Both the position numbers and the translations under genes were made by a program. Below, in pieces: positions 6,228 to 11,545 of a stretch of 44,518 nucleotides of DNA. The notes beneath the pieces were generated by a model, which had not been told where the DNA came from, ran no database searches, and was given only the letters and a program-made list of their open reading frames with translations. The stretch covers positions 1-44,518 of IMG/VR virus record IMGVR_UViG_3300018719_000007; one strand, 5' to 3'. The DNA comes from a virus. Position 1 is the stretch's first letter; each line of letters begins with the position of its first letter.

Positions 6228-6907
6228 GATGCTTTCCTCTGATCAATGACCTTTTTGATACCAATCAGATGTCCTTCATGCAATTTATCAGGTGTGCAAT
6301 TGAATTGTTTTTGAACGTATTCCACGAACTGTTCCTCTGTCCCGCCTTTTTCTTTCCACGCATTTAACACGATTTCCAGTGTGATAGGCGGTGTAACAGG
6401 TGTGTCAGATGGCAAAGCCCATGATGGTAATTTTGGAGTATCCCAATATCCTTTAATAAACTCGTAACTGTCGTTAACCTTCACTTTTGTATTGATGTAA
6501 TGCTCTCCACGATCTTTAATATCCACCCAATTTTCAGTAAGGTTATACAGATAACGTCCAATCCCCCATTGAACAGCTGCGCGTTTCATACTTCCAGAGA
6601 AACCGCCTTTTGTGGCTTCCACTTGCGTTTCTTCCGCTCCATCCCATTTAGTAACCCATTCACCATCAATCTTTACAGAAATACCACAAAGAACACCTTT
6701 ATCACGCCATTCTTTATACTCGTTTTTCCAGCCATCAATCCCAAACACTTCATCCAAACGGTTCATAATCGCCCGATTCGTCACATAAGCCAACACAACC
6801 GCTTTAGGACCTTTCGCTGTACTCATAGAGCGTTGGACTCTCCATTCAATATCAGAAGCAGGGAAGGGCTTTTGAAGCTCCTCCATGGCCAATTTCATAT
6901 CAGTCAT
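6224..6907 (-). CDS. Rad52-type single-strand annealing protein
   Basis: About 227 residues. The core (residues 5-135) has the Rad52/22 double-strand-break repair pattern: an N-terminal helix, V-L-A-Y-V-T-N-R-A-I-M-N-R-L-D-E-V-F-G-I-D-G-W near 38-60, and the G-S-M-K-R-A-A-V-Q-W-G-I-G-R-Y-L-Y signature near 105-121. The ATG at 6907 follows GGAGG by 9 nt and just overlaps the stop of the 44-residue gene upstream. It anneals complementary single strands and, with the adjacent Gam-like protein, makes a phage recombination cassette. No exonuclease gene is evident nearby. Confidence 0.85.
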   Translation of the reverse strand: MTDMKLAMEELQKPFPASDIEWRVQRSMSTAKGPKAVVLAYVTNRAIMNRLDEVFGIDGWKNEYKEWRDKGVLCGISVKIDGEWVTKWDGAEETQVEATKGGFSGSMKRAAVQWGIGRYLYNLTENWVDIKDRGEHYINTKVKVNDSYEFIKGYWDTPKLPSWALPSDTPVTPPITLEIVLNAWKEKGGTEEQFVEYVQKQFNCTPDKLHEGHLIGIKKVIDQRKAS

Positions 6908-7034
6908 ACATCTCAACCTCCACATTTTCGATTGGATATTTTTCATGAAGCTCATAAGCTTGATATTCACTAATTTCTTTGAACCCGTTATATACCGCTA
7001 CATGAGGTTTATGATTTAACCAGTAAATCGTCAT
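6900..7034 (-). CDS. 44-residue hypothetical protein
   Basis: Begins M-T-I-Y-W-L-N-H-K-P-H-V-A-V-Y-N-G-F and ends in an acidic segment; it looks like a small alpha/beta protein. GGGAGG lies 8 nt before the ATG, and it overlaps the Rad52-like start by 8 nt, which also supports that start. Function unknown. Confidence 0.6.
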   Translation of the reverse strand: MTIYWLNHKPHVAVYNGFKEISEYQAYELHEKYPIENVEVEMYD

Positions 7035-7070
7035 TGGATAACCTCCCGTATTTGTGGTAAAATGTCCATA

Positions 7071-7235
7071 TCACTTTTTATCAGAGTATCGGGGGAGCTT
7101 AGAGACGACGCCAATCAACTCATTAAGCTCCTCTAACTCTGCCTGCAGGTCCAGCACCCGCAATCGATTTGTTTCAGTTCGCATTTCATTCATTTTGGAT
7201 TTATATAGGGTTTTGAGTTCATATAAATAGTTCAT
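7071..7235 (-). CDS. 54-residue coiled-coil protein
   Basis: An almost entirely helical protein with a leucine heptad (L-R-V-L-D-L-Q-A-E-L-E-E-L-N-E-L near 25-40). GGGGTGA precedes the ATG, which lies 4 nt after the Gam-like gene. Function unknown; possibly a partner of the recombination proteins on either side. Confidence 0.6.
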   Translation of the reverse strand: MNYLYELKTLYKSKMNEMRTETNRLRVLDLQAELEELNELIGVVSKLPRYSDKK

Positions 7236-7239
7236 GCAC

Positions 7240-7836
7240 TCACCCCAATTTCAACTCGAATTTATCACCGCGTTCAATTACAGTTACACCAGGTACAATT
7301 TCGCCTGTTTCTTCATAAACCAATTTACCTTCAACTACTTGGCATTTCTTCTTTAACTCTGCCCAATCTGTTGTTTCCTTCACTTTGAATAACCCAACTA
7401 CTTTTGCATATTCCAGCAATTTCTCTTCTTCTTTCACAAACTCCGGTTGCTGTTTCTTTAAAGCAATAGAACCATACGGCAACTTGATGGTCTTTTTAGG
7501 TTTCTTGCCCTTTTCTTCTTGCGTAGCCACTTCATTACGGATGAATGTTTCTAACAATAACGAATAGTGATCCACTTTATCGACATACTCTTGCTTGGCT
7601 TGTTCTCCCCACTCTTTTATACGTTCAACCTTTGCAAGGAATGGCTCAAGTTGTTTTTGTACAATTACATCAATTTCAGCCATTTGCTCATGGAAATAAG
7701 CGATACGGCGTTGAGCTTCAGCAGCAGAATCTAAATCAGTTACTTGGAACACTTCGAATGTTTGCTCCTGCGTTTGTTCTTCATCTTGATTAAGTTGTTC
7801 AATGAATGAATTTAATTGTTCGATTGTTTTTGCCAT
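7240..7836 (-). CDS. gam: Host-nuclease inhibitor, Mu Gam-like
   Basis: A 198-residue protein of the bacteriophage Mu Gam family, relatives of Ku that bind double-strand ends and shield them from host exonucleases. The long paired helices (A-A-E-A-Q-R-R-I-A-Y-F near 38-48 and V-E-R-I-K-E-W near 70-76) and the T-I-K-L-P-Y-G-S-I-A-L-K-K-Q-Q-P core near 115-130 are characteristic, followed by a short C-terminal domain. ATG 7836 is favoured over 7842 by spacing to GGAGG. It lies upstream of the Rad52-like gene in the early operon. Confidence 0.85.
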   Translation of the reverse strand: MAKTIEQLNSFIEQLNQDEEQTQEQTFEVFQVTDLDSAAEAQRRIAYFHEQMAEIDVIVQKQLEPFLAKVERIKEWGEQAKQEYVDKVDHYSLLLETFIRNEVATQEEKGKKPKKTIKLPYGSIALKKQQPEFVKEEEKLLEYAKVVGLFKVKETTDWAELKKKCQVVEGKLVYEETGEIVPGVTVIERGDKFELKLG

Positions 7837-7865
7837 TTTCATTACCTCCGTATATTTGTTTTTGA

Positions 7866-8081
7866 TTAAAACGGGATAACATCTCCGTATTTTTCTTGTT
7901 CCAACACCTTACCAAGCATTTCTTCATACACTTCAATCTTGGCTTCTGCTTTTGCGATGCACTCTTCATAAAATTCAACTAACACAGGAAGCTTAACTTT
8001 TCTTGATTGATACAAACTTTCTTTGATGGTGTTTTTTTGAATCTCAATTGCGTTGTACAGATATTCACGCATGTTTTCCAT
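7866..8081 (-). CDS. Hypothetical helical early protein
   Basis: About 71 residues from ATG 8081 (AAGGAGAG 8 nt upstream). All-helical and charged (Y-E-E-C-I-A-K-A-E-A-K-I-E-V-Y-E near 38-53), with no recognisable motif. It is the second gene of the early operon, after the XRE gene. Confidence 0.65.
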   Translation of the reverse strand: MENMREYLYNAIEIQKNTIKESLYQSRKVKLPVLVEFYEECIAKAEAKIEVYEEMLGKVLEQEKYGDVIPF

Positions 8082-8141
8082 ATTGCGTTCTCTCCTTTGT
8101 GTTCTTTTGTGCATTTTGTTTAAATATAGAGCACAAAATGT

Positions 8142-8366
8142 TTAAAAAAAATCCTTCATGGAACAATTTAACTCTTTTGCGATTCTTTCCAATAATCGAG
8201 TGGATGCTTTCACCTTTCCTGTTTCCACTCTACTAAGATGGGATCGTGTAATACCAAGTTTTTCAGCCAATTCCTTTTGACTTATTTTTCTTCTTCTTCT
8301 GATTTCTGAAATTTTAATTCCCATAATTTCACTCATTTCCAAGTTGATTTCATCTAATCCAACCAC
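8142..8366 (-). CDS. XRE-family regulator heading the early operon (Cro-like)
   Basis: A 74-residue helix-turn-helix protein: a short N-terminus, then I-R-R-R-R-K-I-S-Q-K-E-L-A-E-K-L-G-I-T-R-S-H-L-S-R-V-E (split as helices near 22-48) and the standard XRE ending. GTG start with GGAGG 8 nt upstream. It is divergent from the repressor at 8575 and is the first gene of the long minus-strand early operon. Position and size suggest a Cro-like role. Its promoter spacer contains a palindrome (8420-8431). Confidence 0.85.
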   Translation of the reverse strand: MVGLDEINLEMSEIMGIKISEIRRRRKISQKELAEKLGITRSHLSRVETGKVKASTRLLERIAKELNCSMKDFF

Positions 8367-8413
8367 TTTATTCCCCTCCCTCTTTGTTATCTACGATGCC
8401 CCTTATGTGTATT

Positions 8414-8443
8414 ATAATATCACGTATGTGACATTATATGCAA
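8414..8443 (-). promoter_or_regulatory. Early-operon promoter with operator
   Basis: On the minus strand, -35 TTGCAT (8438-8443), 18-nt spacer, -10 TATTAT (8414-8419). The spacer contains TCACGTATGTGA (8420-8431), an interrupted palindrome with TCAC/GTGA ends, a likely site for the XRE proteins on either side. A plus-strand promoter for the 8575 gene is less clear (possible -10 TTATCT near 8530). Confidence 0.55.
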
Positions 8444-8574
8444 CACTTTTTATAAAGTTTTTTCTGACTTTTTAAAAAGCCTTTATTTTTCACTATCCAA
8501 ACACATTATTAAAATTAATTAGATTGTGTTATCTTATTGTTGTGGCATTTTATTACACGATGGGGGAAATCGAA

Positions 8575-8922
8575 ATGGAGCATCAAAAAGAGATAGGAAG
8601 AAAGATGAGGGCCTTGCGAGAGAAAAAGCGATTATCTCTTCGCCAAGTAGGCGAAGCATTAGACCTAGCCTATTCGTACCTAGCCAGAATCGAAAGAGGA
8701 TACATCCCTTCTATGAAGACCCTCGACAAAATCGCAGAATATTACGGAGTAGACATATCTTATTTTTTAGGAGAAGAGAGAGAAATCCCGAAGGAAATGG
8801 AACATTTAGTTAAAAAGTGGTACTCAGTCATAAAGGAAGCAGAGAGTTACAATTACTCCCCAGAGGATCTACAAAAAATCATGAAGACACTGGAATCCAT
8901 CAAGAAAAACCAAGCGGAATAA
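8575..8922 (+). CDS. Phage repressor, CI/SinR-like XRE protein
   Basis: A 115-residue protein. The N-terminal XRE domain (residues 6-62: L-S-L-R-Q-V-G-E-A-L then Y-S-Y-L-A-R-I-E-R-G) is followed by a helical C-terminal region (E-E-R-E-I-P-K-E-M-E-H onward), the layout of short Firmicute phage repressors without a peptidase domain. ATG 8575 has GGGGG 8 nt upstream; a 17-codon in-frame extension lacks a ribosome site. It is divergent from the Cro-like early gene, so it is the best candidate for the lysogeny repressor. Confidence 0.85.
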   Translation: MEHQKEIGRKMRALREKKRLSLRQVGEALDLAYSYLARIERGYIPSMKTLDKIAEYYGVDISYFLGEEREIPKEMEHLVKKWYSVIKEAESYNYSPEDLQKIMKTLESIKKNQAE

Positions 8923-8961
8923 TCACCCGCATTTTTCCATTAAAGGTAAAATGGTCCAATT

Positions 8962-8981
8962 ATTTTACAATTGTGTAAAAT
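8962..8981. repeat. 8-bp inverted repeat, operator-like
   Basis: ATTTTACA-ATTG-TGTAAAAT, perfect 8-bp arms, between the repressor and the Cys-rich gene at 9119. It may be a control site for the 9119 gene. Confidence 0.35.
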
Positions 8982-9118
8982 TACCGTTAAAAGTTGATTT
9001 TTTATAACAAATTTCGACAAATTCCCCTATTCTTAACAAAGCGTTTACATGGTAAAATGACTGTAGGTCAGAAAAACAGAACTTTTGTTCGCTTTTTTAT
9101 GAGAGAGGGGATGCGTCC

Positions 9119-9334
9119 ATGAAAGGTTTTACGAAGGTGTACCGCAGCGAGGACATGTATTTGGGAGATTCAATTATTATTGGTAAGGACACCATTCTGA
9201 TAGGCAAGAAATCTTTTTGCCCCGAATGTAAACTGTGCGAGGGATTAGAAATCAAAGTAGACGAAAACTACTTTCCAATCCCTCCAGTCGACATTCCAAA
9301 CGGATGTCCATATGATCGTTTTCGAAATTTGTGA
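9119..9334 (+). CDS. Small Cys-containing hypothetical protein
   Basis: A 71-residue protein. The N-terminal half is beta-rich (Y-L-G-D-S-I-I-I-G-K-D-T-I-L-I-G); C-P-E-C-K-L-C lies near residues 34-40 and a lone C-P-Y-D near 63. The cluster could bind one metal. GAGAGGGGATG precedes the ATG. It stands alone between the repressor and the rep control region and has its own terminator. No family recognised. Confidence 0.65.
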   Translation: MKGFTKVYRSEDMYLGDSIIIGKDTILIGKKSFCPECKLCEGLEIKVDENYFPIPPVDIPNGCPYDRFRNL

Positions 9335-9357
9335 TTTGTCTTGAATTACAAATTTTT
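9325..9357 (+). terminator. Terminator of the 9119 gene
   Basis: AAATTTGT-G-ATT / AAT-T-ACAAATTT stem overlapping the stop codon, followed by TTTTTG. Confidence 0.5.
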
Positions 9358-9375
9358 GAGACTAAAACGAAAAAA

Positions 9376-9396
9376 CCTCTAACTAAACATTAGGGG
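9376..9396 (-). terminator. Minus-strand terminator upstream of the rep region
   Basis: On the minus strand, CCCCTAA / TTAGAGG stem with a 7-nt loop followed by TTTTTTCGTTTT. No minus-strand protein gene lies upstream, which points to an untranslated minus-strand transcript coming from the rep leader. Confidence 0.5.
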
Positions 9397-9425
9397 ATTA
9401 CATAAATAATAAATTTGATTTAATG

Positions 9426-9454
9426 TTGTAGAAACAAGAGAACAAGCGTATACT
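9426..9454 (+). promoter_or_regulatory. Candidate rep mRNA promoter
   Basis: TTGTAG (9426-9431), exact 17-nt spacer, TATACT (9449-9454). A transcript from here would carry a leader of about 280 nt, including the structured region, the 21-bp inverted repeat and the attenuator, before rep. Confidence 0.5.
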
Positions 9455-9483
9455 GAAATTACTAAAAACTGAATCGGGAAAAG

Positions 9484-9604
9484 AAAAAAGGCCTTAGCTG
9501 TTATGATCGGGTTGCCGCCCTTTCAATAACCGTCCACCGTGAAGCGACCACGGTAAACACTTGCCTTAGCCTTTTGTTACTTATTTTATGTTCATTTCCT
9601 TTAT
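9484..9604 (-). ncRNA. Candidate antisense (countertranscript) RNA of the rep leader
   Basis: Predicted from the minus-strand promoter at 9611-9639; starts near 9604 and ends near 9484 at a run read as GGCCTTTTTTCTTTT. The RNA can close with AAAAGGC / GCCTTTT and has two inner hairpins: ACCGTG-GTCGCTT-CACGGT (perfect 6-bp stem) and GTTAT...ATAAC with an inner GGG/CCC. It is fully complementary to the rep leader and resembles in layout the antisense RNAs of pIP501-type plasmids. Inference from promoter, structure and U tract; no homology was tested. Confidence 0.5.
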
Positions 9605-9635
9605 GTATGTATTCTAAAGGAAATGAACATAAAAT
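9583..9635. repeat. 21-bp perfect inverted repeat in the rep leader
   Basis: Perfect 21-bp arms at 9583-9603 and 9615-9635 around an 11-nt loop. The arm core is ATGTTCATTTCCTTTA and its complement. The antisense promoter (-35 and -10) lies within the right arm and loop, so a protein bound to the repeat would control it. As RNA it would form a very stable hairpin between the antisense target and the attenuator. Confidence 0.9.
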
Positions 9636-9639
9636 TCAA
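9611..9639 (-). promoter_or_regulatory. Antisense RNA promoter
   Basis: On the minus strand, TTGAAT (9634-9639), 17-nt spacer, TAGAAT (9611-9616). It matches the consensus better than the sense promoter, as expected for a countertranscript. Confidence 0.5.
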
Positions 9640-9649
9640 GGGGTGAAGT

Positions 9650-9799
9650 ATGTCCTTTTATGTAAAAGGTGTGTTTACTGTTGATTTTTTCAGCGGTGAC
9701 ACACTTTTTTTGTTTTCCCTAACACTAGGAGGACATGGACATGACGAAGAAACTGAAAAGAGTTGTTTTAAAAGAGGAATTAGTCGTTCTTACAGGTGA
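9650..9799 (+). CDS. Putative rep leader peptide
   Basis: A 49-codon frame with GGGGTGA 3 nt before the ATG. It starts just after the inverted repeat, runs through the attenuator hairpin and ends 59 nt inside rep in another frame. The peptide is hydrophobic and Phe-rich early (S-F-Y-V-K-G-V-F-T-V-D-F-F). A ribosome translating it would disrupt the attenuator and reach the rep ribosome site, so its role is probably in cis. Inference only. Confidence 0.45.
   Translation: MSFYVKGVFTVDFFSGDTLFLFSLTLGGHGHDEETEKSCFKRGISRSYR
9664..9711 (+). terminator. Attenuator-like terminator before rep
   Basis: Stem GTGTGT (9669-9674) with ACACAC (9699-9704), extended inward by CTGTTG/CAGCGG pairing and outward by A:U pairs, followed by TTTTTTTGTTTT. 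It lies 17-30 nt before the rep ribosome site. A CCTTTTA/TAAAAGG hairpin (9654-9669) shares bases with its lower stem and could compete with it. Confidence 0.65.
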
Positions 9800-10817
9800 T
9801 GCAACGGAGGCAATGGTATTAAGTCAAATGCTTTACTGGGCCGAAATTGTACAAGAAATGGATAACGATTTAAAAAAGCGGATTGAGAGTTATAAAAAGT
9901 TAGAAGCCGCTGATCAGGTTGAGAAGATGGAGAAACAATTGCGTTATGGATGGTTTTTCAAGAGCGCTCAAGAGCTCGCTGACGAACTGATGGGTATTGC
10001 TTCTCAAAAGACCATCAAACGTCGATTGGATTCCCTTGTAGAGAAGACATATCTTTTATCAGGTGTGGAACATGACAAGAAACATTCTAACAAATTTAGA
10101 AAAGATACCTATTACAAAGTGAATTTCAGAAAAATTCAAATGGATTTAGAAGCGAAAGGTTACCCGCTGGAGGGGTATGCTTTGTTATCTGCAAGCCAAA
10201 ACGACGAAGTGGAAGAAACCCCGAAATTACCGAACGGTCAAAATGACCAATCGCAAGAAACGTTGATTTCATCGATTGGACAAAATGACCAATCGAGAAG
10301 TCAATTTGACCAATCGAGTGGACACCATGACCAATCTAATACAGAGATTACTAACAAAGCATTACTTACAGAAATTATTTTTGATGATGCAGCTCCGCTG
10401 TCTGATCAGCAAAAACATCATTTGAATTTCATTTATAAAAAAATGATTGAGTTAGGATTTGAGCATCACATATCAAACAATACAATTTTGGCTTATGCCA
10501 AAAAGTATAATTTTGACCGCCCTATTAGTGACGATATTATGCAAAAGGCTTTCAATCGCTTTGAGCAAGAAAAGAAGATTAATTCTGTAGAGAATTTCTT
10601 TGCTTGGTGCATTGACTTTGCCTACACTTTGAATAAGTCGTCATACAAAGTGAAAGTTCCAAAGAATAAGGCTCCTAAACGCACAGAAGTGATTCCAGAG
10701 TGGTTTGAGAATCAACAGAAAGGGTTAACCCCTATTGAGCCTAAAATGGAGAATTTCGAGGCACAGAAAGCCGAATTAGAAAAAGAACTGCAAGTGTATA
10801 AACAAAAGAAATTATGA
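9741..10817 (+). CDS. Plasmid-type replication initiator
   Basis: A 358-residue protein. Residues 5-115 resemble the winged-helix N-domain of Firmicute phage/plasmid initiators (T-E-A-M-V-L-S-Q-M-L-Y-W near 21-32, then W-F-F-K-S-A-Q-E-L and K-T-I-K-R-R-L-D-S-L-V-E-K). Residues about 150-200 are a low-complexity linker with N-D-Q-S repeats whose DNA forms iterons. The C-terminal half is helical and DnaD-like. ATG 9741 is preferred over 9735 by its 8-nt spacing to AGGAGG. No helicase or primase is encoded in the window, so Rep must recruit host DnaB/DnaG. Probable role: initiating theta replication at the internal iterons. Confidence 0.8.
   Translation: MTKKLKRVVLKEELVVLTGDATEAMVLSQMLYWAEIVQEMDNDLKKRIESYKKLEAADQVEKMEKQLRYGWFFKSAQELADELMGIASQKTIKRRLDSLVEKTYLLSGVEHDKKHSNKFRKDTYYKVNFRKIQMDLEAKGYPLEGYALLSASQNDEVEETPKLPNGQNDQSQETLISSIGQNDQSRSQFDQSSGHHDQSNTEITNKALLTEIIFDDAAPLSDQQKHHLNFIYKKMIELGFEHHISNNTILAYAKKYNFDRPISDDIMQKAFNRFEQEKKINSVENFFAWCIDFAYTLNKSSYKVKVPKNKAPKRTEVIPEWFENQQKGLTPIEPKMENFEAQKAELEKELQVYKQKKL
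10194..10337 (+). repeat. 21-bp-phased iterons inside rep (candidate origin)
   Basis: Four good copies of an 18-bp unit GGACAAAATGACCAATCG start at 10236, 10278, 10299 and 10320, and a degenerate copy at 10194 (12 of 18 by my count). All starts are multiples of 21 bp apart, two helical turns. They encode the N-D-Q-S repeats. Origins inside rep coding sequence are known from RepA_N-type plasmids. Confidence 0.7.
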
Positions 10818-10880
10818 CATTTTGTTTAATAAAACTGTGTTCTAAATGAACAAAAAACAATAAATATGCCTGCAAGGGAT

Positions 10881-10907
10881 AATACGAAGCGTATCGAATA
10901 CCGTATT
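10881..10907. promoter_or_regulatory. Tandem palindromes before the DUF3967-like gene
   Basis: ATACG-AAG-CGTAT (10882-10894) followed by AATAC-C-GTATT (10897-10907), sharing the half-site ATAC/GTAT, ending 17 nt before the ATG. Likely a binding site for the MerR-like product downstream, as an operator or a partition-type site. Confidence 0.45.
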
Positions 10908-10924
10908 GAGGGGGAATGAATGAG

Positions 10925-11455
10925 ATGAAAGAATATGCAACCCGCGATATAGCCAATATATGCGATTTAGCACCCGCCACGGTGCGTAAATATGCACAGA
11001 AATTAGAGGCTGCTGGTCATTTATTCACGAAAGATGATAAGGGTTTCCGTATTTTTGTCGACTCAGATATTGAGCTCTTTAAGAAAATGAAAGAGATGTC
11101 TAATGATACGGGTATGAATGTGGAGAGTATTGCTGTAAAGTTGGTAAAACAACCAAACGACGATACAGAAGAAGCGATACAGACTGAATCGGAAGTCGCT
11201 ACACCTATGCCAAAAGATGATTCGATACAGAGTGACGCGCGATACGAAGCCCTTATGAATGAAATTCAATCATTGAAGGAGTTAATCGTTGCACAACAAA
11301 AATATATGGATCAGCGTTTAGAGCAACATTTAAAGGAGCGGGACCAACGTTTGACTGAATCAATCCGCCAGCTTCAAGAATTTAAACAATCTTTAATTGA
11401 AGCGGCTGCCGTTGAGGAGAAGAAAAAGCCATGGTGGAAGGTTTGGGGAAAGTAA
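10925..11455 (+). CDS. MerR-like HTH protein with coiled coil (DUF3967-like)
   Basis: A 176-residue protein. The N-terminus is a winged helix-turn-helix (Y-A-T-R-D-I-A-N-I-C then A-T-V-R-K-Y-A-Q-K-L-E, residues 3-30, and F-R-I-F-V-D-S-D). A flexible acidic linker (80-105) leads to a coiled coil (L-K-E-L-I-V-A-Q-Q-K-Y to about 160) and a basic aromatic tail W-W-K-V-W-G-K. This architecture is common next to rep genes on Bacillus plasmids and may serve in segregation or rep regulation. ATG 10925 is chosen by spacing to GAGGGGG. Palindromes just upstream suggest autoregulation. Confidence 0.75.
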   Translation: MKEYATRDIANICDLAPATVRKYAQKLEAAGHLFTKDDKGFRIFVDSDIELFKKMKEMSNDTGMNVESIAVKLVKQPNDDTEEAIQTESEVATPMPKDDSIQSDARYEALMNEIQSLKELIVAQQKYMDQRLEQHLKERDQRLTESIRQLQEFKQSLIEAAAVEEKKKPWWKVWGK

Positions 11456-11476
11456 AAGAGAGGGGGATTCCCTCTC
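11453..11476 (-). terminator. Terminator between convergent units
   Basis: GAGAGGG / CCCTCTC stem (11458-11464, 11470-11476) with a 5-nt loop. On the minus strand it is followed by TTTTAC, so it serves the ATPase operon; it follows the stop of the plus-strand gene and may work both ways. Confidence 0.55.
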
Positions 11477-11545
11477 CATAAATGTTTGTATATTTGTTTA
11501 TATAATTATTATTACAGAATGATTATATAAATGATTGCATAATTG

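Noticed and set aside
6500-6973. 157-residue plus-strand frame
   Set aside because: Antisense to the Rad52-like gene; no ribosome site and biased composition typical of a shadow.
9484-9604. Known metabolite riboswitch or tRNA-like element
   Set aside because: Hairpins do not match any riboswitch class I recall and there is no acceptor/T-loop; the antisense RNA reading explains promoter and U tract.
9583-9635. Protelomerase (telRL) site of a linear plasmid-prophage
   Set aside because: Known telRL sites are near-continuous palindromes and a protelomerase gene is needed; here there is an 11-nt loop and the only tyrosine recombinase has ordinary integrase size.
10194-10337. CRISPR array
   Set aside because: Regular 21-bp spacing without spacers, inside an open reading frame; better explained as iterons.
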